Program-made: the position numbers and the translations under genes
NCBI GenBank assembly: GCA_000827495.1
Contig: KN817541.1
Span: 153,805-217,804 of the forward strand
From: Hypholoma sublateritium FD-334 SS-4
Lineage: Eukaryota; Basidiomycota; Agaricomycetes; Agaricales; Strophariaceae
Direction: 5' to 3'
Length of the DNA stretch: 64,000 nucleotides
The notes under the pieces: model-generated
Seen by the model: only the letters and a program-made list of their open reading frames with translations
Database searches by the model: none
What the model was told of the DNA's origin: nothing
Shown: positions 24,055-37,166 of the stretch, piece by piece
Layout of the letters: each line of letters starts with the position of its first letter
How positions within the stretch are numbered: position 1 is the stretch's first letter

Positions 24055-24667
24055 ACAAGAATAATTAGTCGGCTTGATTGACGGATCGACTTTGAGTAAT
24101 TGTCAGAGCGCTCTGAACAAGCTCTGAACACAAGTTGAAGCAGCGGGTCGGGATCTGCCGGCATCCGTGCCGGCGAGAACCCATGACACAATTTGAAACC
24201 AAAACCCTGCCTTGAACATGACACTGACAGCCCTCCCGCGATTCGCCATCATGATCATAATGACCACTCTGCAAATATCCTTCTTATTGAATCTACCTTT
24301 CCAGGATCAGACAACCAATTCCTCATTTCTTTGTCATAAACTCTGAGCCTTAGGCGCAAAATTCACTCAAGAGTCGAGAATCGCGATGGTCCTTGGATGA
24401 AACTAAAGTACGCATACCAGTTTACTGCCGCCGTTGCAGGTTTGTCGACCCTCCGAAATCCATTACCCCATGTACCTATGTCACGTCTCCGGATAAAATG
24501 CTAGCAAGTGGCTGAATTGATCAACTTTCTTCTCATCCTGTCCCATCCACAGGTGTTCCCGGCTCCATGCATCGCAAACGGCTGTGCATTCTGTCAAAGC
24601 AACATCTCGCACTGCCTGTGAGAAGCTACAAAAACAGACTGACAGAGAACAAGTGTTGAACGCAGAA
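24055..24667. other. Intergenic, promoter of the dehydrogenase-like gene
   Basis: No gene is seen, and no clear TATA box or operator was found. Confidence 0.4.
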
Positions 24668-26263
24668 ATGGGGCCCATCTACATCCTCGCATTGTCGATA
24701 TTAACCCTCCACCTTTCTGCTGTACCCTCCGTTTTGGCTACCTTCCAGCCACTAGCGGTTCCGTTCCGGTCCCCAGTCACGGTCGCTGCGGGACTTTCCG
24801 CCAGCGTCATATTCTCAAATCTCACCACTCCCAGAGGTATCACCTTCGACACAGAGCAGAATCTCCTCGTCGTTGAGCGCGGATTTGGGGTTACGGCCTT
24901 TACTCCTACTACTTTCCCCGCGCCTGGATGGAATCGCACCGTTGTTATCCAAAACACGGGCTTTACGCAAGGAATCCAAATCGACGGCGACAAGCTCTAC
25001 GTCAGCACAGCGACGACTACGTTTATTTATCAGTACAATGCTCTGAACAGGTCCATCGCTCCGAATGTCGCCCCGATATCCATTGTCACGGGCATCCCGG
25101 GAGACGGAGGTGCGCCCAACTCAGAGATGCCACTTCCCCTTCCATATCATTGACACAATTCCAGATCTTACAACACATACTCTACAACTGGAACAAGATG
25201 TTTCTGGGAAAGCAGTTGCTCTGTTAATTGCTGATGGACCTCTGGAAAACATCGACGTGACTGCGAGGGATCCTGCATCCGGACGGTCCCAGATTCGGAG
25301 ATTCGTCTTGCCCACGATCTCTTTCTCGGATCCTCCTGCTCCTCTATCTTGGGCAAATGGGCAGATAATTGCATTCGGAATACGCAACCCGGCTGGATTT
25401 GCATTCCCTACTGTCGGCATTCCTCCTTCGGGATCAAAATTCTTGCTCGTCGTTGAGAATGGCGCGTCCATCGACGGACTGGCCAATCTAACCAGCGCCT
25501 TTGTCAATGACAACCCGTCGGATGAACTCGAGTTTGTGAAATATCCCATAAGTCTATCTGGCATCGCTTCAACTGCACCTAAAACGTATGGCTTCCCCGA
25601 CTGCACGTCTTTGTGGAACCCACTTGCAGACCCGGTGGGAAATCCAAGCTTCGTCAACAAAACTCGTGGATTCCAGTTTAGCTTAGAGCTAGAGCCGTCC
25701 CGAGACGACGCGTTTTGCGCAAATGTCTCTAACAATCAACCCCCTATCTTGAACTTCCAGGTACTCATGAGTCTGCCACACGTCGTACAGCTGCTGACAA
25801 TGGATTATTCGCAGGCGCATTCCGTTCCGCTTGACATAAAGTTCTACGAACCTCCGCAGCGTTTTACACCGAAAGGTCTTCCACTACTGCTTCTTGGGCA
25901 CGCCTTTGTCTCCTTCCATGGATCCTTTGACCGTTCACCTCCAACGGGATACGGGGTCGTCCAGTAAGTCTTTACCATCCAATATCTGCTTGAAGTTGTG
26001 AAATATCATGTCCTGTTAGGTTCCCGTACCCTATCTCTCGGCCAGCGAACAACGGACTAGGATACTCATTCGTTGTCCAAGCAACGAATTTAAATACCTG
26101 TCCAGGAAGTTGCATTCGACCAGTGGGCCTCGCATTTGGCAAGGACGGCCGCCTCTTTGTTAGTAGCGATTCCAGTGGAGAGGTTTGTCCGCTATTTCTT
26201 TTGCTTAGTATGCGGTCCTCATCCCTGTCATTCATTTAGCTGTTCGTTATTGAACAACAGTAA
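24668..26263 (+). CDS. Secreted glucose/sorbosone-dehydrogenase-like protein (about 457 aa)
   Basis: Five exons: 24668-25109, 25165-25760, 25815-25963, 26020-26182 and 26240-26263; the last codes only eight codons (LFVIEQQ and stop). An N-terminal signal peptide (MGPIYILALSILTLHLSAVP) directs secretion. The mature protein has the marks of the soluble quinoprotein glucose/L-sorbosone dehydrogenase fold, a six-bladed propeller. These are TPRGITFD and LLVVERG in blade 1, DVTARDPASGRSQIRRF, IAFGIRNPAGFAF, and near the end GHAFVSFHGSFDRSPPTGY and GLAFGKDGRLFVSSD. Relatives use PQQ to oxidise sugars; in wood-decay fungi PQQ pyranose dehydrogenases (AA12) share this fold. No cytochrome or cellulose-binding domain is attached. 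Whether this copy binds PQQ cannot be judged here. Several NxS/T sites suggest glycosylation. Confidence 0.85.
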
Positions 26264-27484
26264 GCTTGACGAAATAAGGTTTGTCGAATTTGGGTAAGAG
26301 AAAATTATCTAAGGGAACGCCAAGTTGATAGTTGTATACTGGGCAGCACATCTTAGTACTATAAGCGTCATATCAACATACGACTGTACACCGAACCACT
26401 GAGTCAAAATCACGACATCAATTACGAGGTACAAATTTCAGCGGCAGCCAACTTTTCTCCTGGCCGTCGACGGGCAGTAGACTAATTGCAGGTTCCGACT
26501 CTGATTAATGAAAATTAAGTCTCGCACTGGTGAAGGTTATCTTCCTTGATCACATCGCGGAACAGCAAGATCTAGTGAGACCCCGTCGATAGTTCGGACG
26601 AACTCTCGTTGGTTGTCTTGTATATCTATATCTACGTTCAAAAGGAAGTAAATATTTAAAGGTCGTTGAAGCACTTGGAAGAATTTATCGACTGCGCGAG
26701 ATCAACGCGAGATATGTTTCCGCGCTCAGGGCGAGGAATGCTCGCTCTCGTATCGCGCAAATTTAGCGCCGCGTTCCGGCTGCGCAGGAGATCGATCGCA
26801 GCCTTGCGGGACCAGGTAAAGTTGTTCAGGGGCTCAGCGCGTTCACGGAGGATTCTGCTGAAATTTTTGTAGAATGGAAGAAATTCCCCCACTGGCGTCG
26901 AGGACGGCCTAGGCCAGGTATCTATTGGTGTGGCAGGATGACAATCTTTTTAGAATGTACCGGCAAGACTCCTTTACCGCTGCCTGGTTTGTATGATCCA
27001 TGCAGAAGTCTTCTGTGCTCGAACGTGTTTTCATCGTCCATGCGTCCCGCCTGCCGCGGCCGACGCTTAACGGGGGTCAAGCGGATTTGCGTGCGCTATG
27101 AATAGGCAGGATGCGCTATAAATACCAGCAGCAACCTCCAAGTGAGTCAATCGGTGACAGTGAATGAGCAGATAGACGCATTTTGGGTGCGTGGAATAGT
27201 TAGAATATGTGCAGGAATAAGCTAACTGGTGGCGTAATGTGAGTTGAGTGTTGGGGACGATGGGGAGCGGGATGTGGGGTGCACGAACGTGCGTCGGGCT
27301 GAGGCGGGCCGAGGCCAGATGGTGCCAAGTGGAGAAATTGACCTCACTTTTAACGGCACACGACTACCATTCCGCTTCCTGTTTTTAAACCCTCCTCCCT
27401 CTTCCCCCCTTCTTCATCTCGATCGTCGTATCGGTTCGTTCATTTCATTTACCTTCCGAGCCGGACTTACAGCGCTCTCTAGGA
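26264..27484. other. Intergenic
   Basis: No supported gene. A TATAAATA at about 27117-27124 lies about 360 bp before the transporter start. A strong CT-rich tract at 27388-27420 is the likely core promoter region. Confidence 0.5.
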
Positions 27485-29637
27485 ATGTCGACACATCAAA
27501 CTACGCCTGTGGAACGTACGACGTCGCGCACAGAGTCGGCGCAGAACGCGGCCGACCTCGAGGAGTTCGAGCGCAGCGATGGACGGCCTGTGTTCTTTCT
27601 GACAGTGCCAGAGGCAAAGCTGCTGGGGATAGCTGGTGTTGGTTTCTTCCTCGATGGTAAGCCATTCTGGTCTGACCGCATTTGGCGCCCGTTAACGATC
27701 GGCAAATTGTCAGCCTACGATCTATTCATCATCAACGTATGTTTTCCTTGACCAAACGTCGTGATGGTCTTTAATCAATGACAACGATGTAGCCTGTGTC
27801 GACGATGCTGCAGTACAGGCTGTACGGTGGCAACAGCCTACCTGCGAATCTGGAGGGGTTCGTGAAGGCGGGTGCAAATATTGGTAGTGTGATAGGCCAG
27901 TTCGCGTTTGGTACGTGTTTTTCTTATCCATTGACTCTGCTCCCCGTTCACGAAAGTCACAGGATATGCCGCCGACGCACTCGGTCGTAAGGCAGTCTGT
28001 GCGTACTCAACTCCTACTTACTCCTGCCCCGCACTGACATGCCACCAGACGGAAAAGAGCTCATGCTCATCATCTTTGCCACTATCATGACCCTCACCGT
28101 CCCCACTGGCTCTCTTGCACCCGACTCGTGTCTCATCTACCTCGGAATATTCCGTATCCTCCTCGGCGTCGGCGTCGGCGGCGACTACCCCATGTCGGCC
28201 TCGATCACCTCCGACCGCGCGAACCTGCGAAAGCGCGGAACCATGCTCGCGTACATCTTTTCAAACCAGGGCTGGGGAAGCCTCGTCGGAAGCCTCGTCA
28301 CCATCATCGTCCTACTATGCTACAAGGGCACCATGGAGGCGGGCAACACGAGCAAGGTCGACGGCGTCTGGCGCATCTGCATCGGTGTCTCGCTTATCCC
28401 CGCGTTCGGGACGCTGTACCAGCGCCTGACGCTCCCCGAGTCCGTGCGTTTCCTCAAGTCGCAGAAGATTGCGCATTCGGAGCAAGGGACGCCTCCTCCG
28501 GACGAAATTGACCAGCTCAAGGCAGCACAGCGCGCGGAGGACGAAAAGACTGAGCGAGATGCGGCCAAGGCTGCTGGGAAGGGCGCAGACAGCATTGAAA
28601 TGACGTCGATGGCTGATGAGCACTCGGATCCTGCAACGGCACACCCGGAAGCCCTCGTGAAGAAGCCTGCGCATATCGGTGGTGCGCATAGTCTTGATCT
28701 GTGGCTGTGACTCGTGCTAACATTGATACAGAATTTATCGAGTACTTTTCTGAATGGCGGCACTTCAAACTCCTGCTCGGAACATGCATGTGCTGGTTCC
28801 TACTGGACATTGCGTACGCTATATCACTTTTGGTTCAGCGTCCGAGCTAATATAAGCGCAGGTTCTACGGGATTAACTTGAACCAGAACGTCGTTCTGCA
28901 GCAAATTGGATTCGCCGGAAAGGAAGGGACTCCCTGGAATCGCTTGTTCAAAATATCAACCGGTGGTATCATCATCACTGCACTCGGATTCGTCCCCGGT
29001 GAGTACCCCGAATTGAGTATAAATTATCACTCACAAAAGATTGATACAGGCTACTACGCCTCCATTCTCACGATAGAAATTCTCGGGAGGAAATGGATTC
29101 AAGTTCAAGGGTTCCTGATGGCCGCTCTCTTCCGTGAGTATCCCCCCGTGCTCTTCTTTCACCCATCCTGATGGCGTGCTTCAGTGGGCATCCTCGCGGG
29201 CTGCTTCAACACCCTCTCCAAGGTCGCGTTCATCGTGTGCTTCGCGTTCCTCCAGTTCTTCTTCAACTTCGGCGCAAACACGACGACATACTGCTACCCC
29301 GCCGAGGTCTTCCCCACTCGCTTCCGCGCGTTCGCGCACGGCATCTCCGCTGCGTGCGGTAAAGCCGGCGCGATCATCTCTGCGCTCGCGTTCAACACGC
29401 TCTCGAAGAAAGTCGGCACGCCCGCCGTGCTCTGGATCTTCTTCGGCTGCTGCATCGGCGGCGCGGGTGCGTTCACCTTTCTTTATCTGTGATATGGTAT
29501 GATGCTAATCCCCGTTCTCCGCTTCAGTGTTTACGATGCTCCTTCCCGAGGTCAAGGGGCGCGACCCCGACGTCATTCTCGCGCAGGAGATCCGCGAGCG
29601 CATGGAGGAGAAGGAGCGCCTGGCGCACGCGAACTGA
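27485..29637 (+). CDS. PHO84: Phosphate:H+ symporter, MFS (PHO84-type, about 557 aa)
   Basis: Ten exons: 27485-27656, 27714-27736, 27793-27910, 27963-27998, 28049-28678, 28732-28813, 28862-28998, 29050-29133, 29185-29466 and 29528-29637. Splicing gives the family hallmarks: [13 protein letters not shown] in helix 1, GRK after helix 2 ([14 protein letters not shown]), [14 protein letters not shown] in helix 4 with the phosphate-site aspartate, a long hydrophilic central loop ([11 protein letters not shown] to GADSIEMTS), [11 protein letters not shown] in helix 7, [13 protein letters not shown], and [22 protein letters not shown] near helix 11. It imports inorganic phosphate at the plasma membrane and in fungi is usually induced by phosphate starvation. 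Exons 2 and 4 are very short (23 and 36 nt). The length is close to yeast Pho84 (587 aa). Confidence 0.93.
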
Positions 29638-30313
29638 GTGCGCTCACACACTGGGACACAAACTAGAAAATACGACTGACGAGGCGCGACGACGCGATGA
29701 CGTTCATGTACGAAATCCCGTAAAACAAAATCTACTAATACCGTTGTAATACAATGAACAGACTATTTATAGACAATTCAGTAGTTGTGTTTGAGGAGTG
29801 ATAGTTGTGCATGAGCGGACGTACTCACTTCTTTTCCCCGTCCAAGGCGAGGGCGATGGGGAGCTGAGGGCGGCAAGGTGTATACAGGCTGCTTATTGCA
29901 ACTGGCCGATTAGAAGTATGAGGCTAGGCGTTCGGCGACTGACAAATCGTCGGGATACAGCCAGGTGATTGCCACTGTACAAAGAATAAGTGGTTGGGCG
30001 GTACACCATCCTAATGCGCTTCGTGAAACTAATTTTGGGGGCGCTGGATACCTGGGGTAGTTGAAATTTCTGCTCCTCCAACGCACGTTCGACGACAAAG
30101 GCGGCTATGATGAGGTGGGCTTTGTGGTGCTGTTGTGTCATACTCCCTCATCTATATGATCATGCGTACTCCACTGTTAGAAGTTTAGAATACAAGCGAG
30201 ACGAATAGCCTGATTCACATTGATTGCAGTGCCTGGTTGTGAAGAGAGGATGTCCGTCATCTACCTTGTATTAGCTGCATCAAGAAGAGAAAAGTGTATA
30301 AATGCTCGGCAAC
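29638..30313. other. Intergenic
   Basis: No gene seen between the transporter and the P450 relic. Confidence 0.5.
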
Positions 30314-30993
30314 ATTTTGTGCTACATCTCGAGATATAGGGACCATCCATATATTGGCCGATGACAACATAGGGTTTGATATCATACGAATGCAACGGTG
30401 GACTTCGCCTACATGACAGTTAGAACATCTGTTTGAACTTTCAAGTTGTGTACTTTGGGAAAAAAGCGCACCCTCCGCGTATGGCAGACCTGCCGGTCCA
30501 CACATAGTGAGATTGATCAATTAGTGTCCTGGACTGTTCTTAAAGACAGATTGGTTCGCAAAAATGTGCTCTATAGTGGTCGCATCCGTCGTCAGCAACT
30601 TTTCCTCATAGATATGCCGCAAATCATGAGCTCAAATAGCGAAGCCACATTTTGAGGAATAACGAGTTACGACAAACTCCAGAGTCCAAAGCATGAATGG
30701 AACTTGACGGTGGAACCATATTTTCTGAGCCAACTGGAGGTCGCTTTGCCTCCCGGAAGCACCAGCATAAGCTCGATTATAGTTCCTAAACTGAGGTACG
30801 CGGGTCAAAACAAAACTTGAGGGTATCACTCAATAATGGAAGAATGCACTCACCATGGTCCATAAAGCCACGAACGAGAATCTCGCCCTCGTAGCGATGA
30901 AAGATCTGACTGGACACCTCTCGATCTCTCCAGAAAAATAAAAATAAGCCCGGCAGAAAGGCCAAGAGACAGCCAAAACTGCACGGCATCCAT
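30314..30993 (-). pseudogene. 5' fragment of a cytochrome P450 gene with a stop codon
   Basis: On the minus strand the first four exons of a P450 like the neighbour at 31252-33581 can be followed: MDAVQFWLSLGLSAG as membrane anchor, DLSSLRGRDSRSWLYG, then IIELMLVLPGG with YGSTVKFHSCFG, then EKLLTTDATTIEHIF with SVFKNSPGH. At 30521-30523 a stop (TAA) stands where the intact copy has CAA. One donor site after SCFG is lost. A later exon (RMISNPMLSSANIW, ISRDVAQN) is still readable. No trace of the I-helix, ExxR or heme-binding exons follows, so the gene is both truncated and nonsense-mutated. It lies in the same orientation as the intact P450 beside it and is presumably an old tandem copy. Confidence 0.85.
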
Positions 30994-31251
30994 CTTCGAC
31001 TGAATACTCGTGAGTGGCCTTCAAATCATACACTGCCCCGCACCTATATAGCTTTTGCCTGGTTCATTGTCATCAACTCGGGCTTCCATTCTGGATACCT
31101 TCGGTTACTCCAGTGAACAAATAGGATGAGGCACTTTCTTGTCAATAATGTCGGCAATTGAACGTGTTCCATAGTTGAAGGCAGTAACTTGTATTCTGAT
31201 GAAGCTAATACATGAGCGTAATCCGGAGATGAACTAGGAGTACCATAGGAG

Positions 31252-33581
31252 TCAATCAAGTGGCTCAAATTTCAGTGGAAGGGTGCTTTTCCCATAGCTA
31301 TCTACGGGAACGAGGCTTATCGCGGTCGCCGGCTGGATGATGACATGATTGGGCAATGAGAACAACAGTTTCCTCACTATCTCGGAAGTGAGAACCTGGA
31401 TTTCAAGTATGCTTAAATATGTGAATGTCAGCTGTCGTCAAGAAACGGATCGACAAAAAAATACGTACGCAAATCTCCACCTACACAAAAAATAGGCAGA
31501 GTTAAGTCATTAGAAAACCAACAATAGATAATCAGTGGTGAACCTACCCAAGGCATACACGAGGTCCGCCCAAGAAAGATAATCTAGAACGATGAAGAAA
31601 GCACATTTATACACCAGCAGTTAGAAGTACTTACAGATTTGCGTAGGGACCGATCGACGCTGTCTCTGTATGCCTTTCCGCTTTAGTCAACCACCGGGAA
31701 GGGTTGAATTCATGGGCATCATCTCCCCAGATGCTGGACAACCTGTACATGCCCCCAATTTTATTCTACCATTTAATTGTATTGACAACAATATATACGC
31801 ACCTGTTGTAAGCCATTATGCTTATCACCACAGTCTGTCCCTTCCTGACTTTGATCTCCTTCATTCGGGTGCCATTCGAGGCTAGCACAACATCTGCTAG
31901 AGGGATCGTGGCGTCTGCGCTAGCCATCCGCTCTGTAAACGGTATCGTGGCGTGGGATCGTAAAACCTCCTGCATATTACGTAGACGTGAGATATCATCG
32001 ACAAGGTGGAACAAACAGACAACAATCACGCACCTTGATCACTGCATTTAGTATAGGAAGCTTATCGTAGTCGAGTTCGTTGATGGGCTCGCCATGGAAT
32101 GCGTTGTTGATCTCCCGTCGTAGTTTATCCTGCCATTCGGGGTTGACTGCAAGTGCGTAGAGAATCCAGAGTAAAGTGCTGGCCTTATCGAATAGAATGA
32201 GGGCCTGCTACATCGGAATATACAATACATGTAACGCACTGTAGTGTCCTCTCCAGCGATGGCCAGGGTACCGAACTGGTCGTGCAATTCGTCGTCAGTC
32301 ATCTTGTTCGCTGCCTTATCGTTGGTGTCCACTGAATCCCGGAAGGCCAGCAAAGTAATTTAGGAAATAGTACCTACATACACAATATCGGACGCACGCA
32401 CCTAGCTTATTGAAGAGATTGACGTTCGACTCTTCGTCAATTTCGGAAGCCTTTCGCTTTTCTTCCAAAAGCCGCGTCGAGATCTGGCGAGCCATCATCC
32501 GATGATAACGGAATTTCTTCATGGAAGACGGAGGATGATTCTTGAGAAATTCGATGACAGTTCTTGGAAGAAAGGAGAGGATGGCACCAGTCAGCACTGC
32601 AGCTTTCGTACGCTGAGCGATGGCCAACCTAGACAATAAAAATCGTAAAAAAATTCAATGTGGGGACATGGAGATGAGTTCTTACACAAGGTTGTCGTAT
32701 GCCAAGGTGTATTCATCCGATGATGTGGTTTCGTAGCACATGACAGCTAAAGACCAGTTTACATATTAGAACGTTTATAGGGGATATCAAGTCAGCTAAC
32801 CTTCAGTGATAGCTCGCAAAGTAGTTAGATGAATAGGGCGATATACATCAATTACTGAGTCTGAATGAGTGCACCAACTGTCCGAAAGCTGTATTGCCGT
32901 TTGTTTAGCCACTGAATCATCTGAAGTAAAAGCCGCACAGTGCACTGACATTTTGCGCGATGTTCCGGAAAAGTGGGGTCAAGGATCGTACATTGGACGA
33001 TGAGAACATTGGGTTAGATACCGCACGAATGCGACGGTGGTTCGCGCCTGCAAGGATGAAGACTGATGAGATACAATACATACGACGATAGCAATACGTA
33101 CCTTGCGCATATAGTACACTTCCCGTACCAAACAGAACGAGGTTGATGAATTGGTGAGCTGGGCTTTTTCCAAAGACGGATGGATTGGAGAGAATATGCT
33201 TGATAGCGGTCGGATCCGAAGTGAGTAGCTTCTCTTCCTAAAATGTCAAACGAACGTCTCAGCAAAGAGAGTTACCACAGCAGAACGCAACCAACTCCCA
33301 AACAAGCATGGAACTTGAAGGTATTGCCATATTTTCCGAACCACTGAGACGCTGTTTCTCCCCCTGGAATCTCGAGCATGAACTCAATCATGTTGCCTGC
33401 GGTAATAAGCATATCGTTAGCAGCTTGAACAATAGTATAGGGGCTTACCGTAGATCCATGAGCGCAAAGCCGGTCCACGCAGCGAGGAGATGCAATTCAT
33501 ATCATTCTTTGATTTCTTGAACAGAGTAATCCATAGCGCGAAAGCGAGAACAAAAGCCGGAAGATAGTTCGCCAAGTCCAT
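31252..33581 (-). CDS. Cytochrome P450 (about 522 aa, 14 exons)
   Basis: Exons: 33581-33449, 33396-33296, 33237-33102, 33047-32950, 32888-32801, 32746-32686, 32628-32402, 32331-32240, 32183-32034, 31969-31803, 31742-31635, 31583-31548, 31481-31470 and 31411-31252. All joins keep frame. An N-terminal anchor (LPAFVLAFALWITLF) places it on the ER membrane. The I-helix oxygen motif AGEDTT is at 307-312, the K-helix EVLR at 363-366, and the heme loop FLGGPRVCLG has its cysteine ligand at about 464. The family is a monooxygenase using electrons from P450 reductase; the substrate is unknown. Exon 13 is only 12 nt and encodes the W-R-F that follows the heme loop. The gene is divergent from PEX3 (533 bp between starts) and has a broken copy downstream. 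Confidence 0.9.
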
Positions 33582-34114
33582 CGTCGCTGGCGAGTTCGTT
33601 CAAGGGACGTTTCACACTGAAGTATCCACTCTACTTCCGAGCAACTTCCGAGTCCAAGACGGCCGTCACTCATGTTCAGACGACTGACAAATAACCACAT
33701 ATTCAATACCCGACATGTTCGCTGAGGTGAGAAGACATCTTATGCTACTGGCTGACACCACGGAGAGATAATAATAAGCATCGGTTTATTGCAGGAAGGG
33801 AGGTCGAGGTTGGGTCGAGGTCAAGTTCAAATTCTGATGACGGGCAAATGACGGACAACAGCGTGTGTGGTTAGGTAATGCATATAAACATGTGACAGCC
33901 CTGTGGCCATTGCCGTCTTCCCACTGGCACCAGTTTCTTGCGTTCTGGTGACTGGTCTGTGAAAAAGATCCGGACGAAGTACACATTCGAACACACTATC
34001 ACTGTTGGACGCTTCCGTAGACATCAACCAGCATATCTCCGCTACTAGGTCTTTGAAACCCGTCCACAAGGACACCCCATATACTGTTCTTGCAGCGCCT
34101 TAATATCCTCCAAG
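33582..34114. promoter_or_regulatory. Divergent promoter region, P450 / PEX3
   Basis: 533 bp separate the two starts, which are transcribed outward. No obvious TATA box or palindromic operator was found. Confidence 0.4.
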
Positions 34115-36453
34115 ATGCTTAATCCCGGACCCCTCATCCTCAAAACGGGAACATTTATCGGCGGCATCTACGCGATTCGCGGCTATATACGCGAACGCCT
34201 CGAAGACGCGCGGGAGAAAATGGAGGAGGAGCGGAGGGCCACCGAAACGTGCGTACGCCAGCAGCCACTGGTGCAGCGCGCTCATCTAACCCCCAACAGT
34301 TTGCGCGCGCGCTTCTCGCAAACCCAGGAAGATGTCTCGTATACTGTCCTTGCACTGCTGCCCACGCTCTCTGCGCAAGTTCTGCACGACATGGACGTTG
34401 ATGTGTTGACGCGGGAGCTCCAGGCCCGCTCGCGGGCTCGCAGCACAAGAGTCGCAGTTGCCGCCCGGCGCCCGTCGTCGAGCTTGATTTCAAGCCTGGT
34501 CGAGGTGTCCGCGTATCCGCCCTCCCCATATCCCCCCATCACGCTGACGCCCAGCGAAGCCGAAGCAGACACGCGCTCGGATGTCGATTCTGTGGCCCAT
34601 TCGTCCGAGGCAGGGTCGCATACTTCGGAGATATACGCGCCGACGACGTATCATACTGCTACCTCAGCGTCCTTCATTTCGGAGACGACCTCAGTAACCC
34701 AGAGCTGGGTGATCGATTCGGGCAGCAGATCGGTAGCGGAGCGGTCAAGATCACCAGCAGCGTCCGCTGTGTCGGGGGCCGTCTCTGAGACGAGTGGGGA
34801 TGACCGGCTGGTACGCAATCTTAGTTGAGCTCCGAGTGCGTTTCTGACCGTAAGTAGTCCGAGAGCTTTATCAGTACGACGACAAATACAACATCAAATT
34901 CCGAGACCGATTCTTCCGACACTCGGACGAAGGCTGAGCTATGGAACGAGCTCAAGATGCTAAGTGGGTCATTTTTTTATCTAATTAGTCTCTCGCTGAT
35001 GTTTTGCAGCATTTACACGGACGCTGACAACGTTGTATGCAAGCACCCTGCTCTCCTTGTTCACGACGCTCCAGCTTACCCTTCTTGCGCGGGGGAAATA
35101 TCTGAATTCCGTCATCCAAACAGAAAAGCAAGAACGCCTCGATGAAGAGATGCGAGAACGTATGGAACGCGAACTGAGTCCCACAAAATTAATCCTGAAA
35201 GGCGTCACGGGCTGGGTTGGATCGTACTTCGGTGGCACGGATGAGGGTGCTATGGAAGGCATCGAGGCGATACTAGAGAGCCTGGGTCTTGATGGCAATT
35301 CTGGTATAGAGGAACAGGACGACATGGAGGGTTTGAAACGGAGCGGACATAGTGCGGAGGGCGGGATATGGCTGGGCGAGATAGATGATGAGCTGGAGAA
35401 TAAGTATCTGACTATGTCGTGGTGGTTGCTTCATGTGGGTTGGAAGGATGTCGGTGAACGCGTGCGGCGAGCAGCTGAGGAGGTCTTCAACGGGTCCGTC
35501 TCTGTATTCTGTGTTTTTAGTGGCTTGTCTAATCTTGGCCCTGTACAGCGTTTCTTTGAAGACCAGACTGTCGGCAATCGATCTTCACCGACTTATTGCT
35601 GATGTTAGACGGAGAGTGGAACATGAAGTAACATTCGAGGGCACTGAAAGAAGAACAAAGTAACTATTTCAAATCCTACGAGTTCTCTGGTGTTGATATT
35701 CCATATAGTTTCCTGTCCTCCCTGCTCCCACCAACACCGGAAACAATCTACCATGTGCTCACGCAAGGTGGCTACACATCTATGTCTAATATCACTATCC
35801 CACAGCTCAACGTCACCACCAATTTCGTGCTCCCCGACCGGCATTCGCGCAGCGAATCTCAGGAGGGCACCTCATACACGCACGAACGGCCCAACCAATC
35901 CACGGCCTCCGCCACCTCCTCACAGCTCTCGCACGTCTTCGATGCCTCCCCCGCCCTCGGCGTATCCGTGCACCCACAACAGTCCCGTACACAAGCGGCC
36001 CCGGCCGCGGGCCCGAGCTACCTCCCACCACCGCCCGCGCCGCAGCACGCGGCACTACTCGACACACCGTTCCTCGCGCTGCTCGCGGAGACGCGGGCCA
36101 TCCTTACAGGCGCGGACTTCGCACACGTGCTTGAGGGCTCGCTCGACTGCGCGACGGCGGTCCTGTTCGAGAGCCTAGAACAGAATGTGTTCGCGCCAGA
36201 GGTGCCGGGCACGGATGGCGAGACGCGTATCCGCCTCGCTGGTCTCCTCCCTGGCCTCGCGCGGTGGAGCCAGCTCGCGCTCGAGGGGCTGCCGAATGAG
36301 CTTGTTGACGTAAGTCCAATGTTATGCTTGCTTGGTGCGGTTGCTCACGCGTTCACCGTTTGTGTTTGCTTTTCGTAGAAAATCTTGGACCAGCGCAATG
36401 TGGAGTGCCTGTCTGCAATTGCGTTCTCCCGGTTTGAGGAGCGTTTCCAGTAA
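34115..36453 (+). CDS. PEX3: Peroxin-3 (PEX3, about 673 aa)
   Basis: Seven exons: 34115-34248, 34300-34810, about 34858-34963, 35010-35493, 35549-35659, 35709-36309 and 36379-36453. The exon 3 acceptor is uncertain by two codons. The N-terminus has a hydrophobic stretch (LILKTGTFIGGIYAIRGYI) that anchors the protein in the peroxisomal membrane, followed by LRARFSQTQEDVSYTVLALL. The core matches Pex3: KAELWNELKMLTFTRTLTTL, then LSLFTTLQLTLLARGKYL, MSWWLLHVGWKDVGERVRRA with EEVFNGVSLKTRLS, and FLSSLLPPTPETIYHVLTQG. Pex3 docks Pex19 with its membrane-protein cargo and is needed to build peroxisomes. This copy is long (human 373, yeast 441 residues) because of a Ser/Thr-rich insertion after residue 90 and a Pro/Ala/Gln-rich one near 520-560. 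Confidence 0.88.
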
Positions 36454-37166
36454 GGATTGCCTTTTGTATGTATTATACCTTAATCGTAGCATCATCTTTG
36501 CTTTCAACATATTCATAATTATATTCACTGCTCAGGACGATGTGCTGCCTACTCCAACTTCATTTGAAAATTTTGTGGGGGAGAATGGCCGGTCACTGGT
36601 CATTCCGCATGTTGCTGAATATTGGTGATGGATTGAAGGATCTTTGTACATGTTCGTGGGCGGGCGCGCCGCAGCAACGACGAAAATGTTTTGGATATCT
36701 ATCTACACCGTGTCCGTCGCCAGCAAGTCAATCGCCATGATGTTGGTACTTTTGGGAACCTACAATAATGACGAGGAAGCAGTTTCGGTGGCAACGGCTT
36801 GAATCCGGCAAACTCGATGGCGAAGCGCGAATTCTGTGGTACTTGGGACGAATTGACCAGCGTGCTTGTGAGCCCGATATCAGATTTCTCTGGTTCAAAA
36901 CCCCTCTGAGTACTATCGCAGTACATGTGCGGGTTTCATGTGAACAAGAGGAAATTCGGAAAAGGAAAGAAAAGAGCAAGAAAAGAGAGAGCACGGAATC
37001 GCCAGGTGGCCAGCACCGGGCACAGCCACACTGTTATGGACTCCCGGGCCGTATGCGAGATTGATGCGAGATCCGAAATTCTTACGAGCGCATTCTTTGC
37101 ACTGGTTGTCATCCCATAACATTCATCTTGAACGCCCACCTGTAACAGCCTGTAACCCACTCTCTC
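36454..37166. other. Intergenic
   Basis: No gene is seen. It is the 3' flank of PEX3 and 5' flank of TYR1; no regulatory motif was recognised. Confidence 0.4.

Noticed and set aside
35641..35708. Open continuation through the PEX3 intron (NYFKSYEFSGVDIPYS)
   Set aside because: It reads like protein but joins out of frame upstream. Using GTAACT...ATATAG as an intron restores the Pex3 frame.
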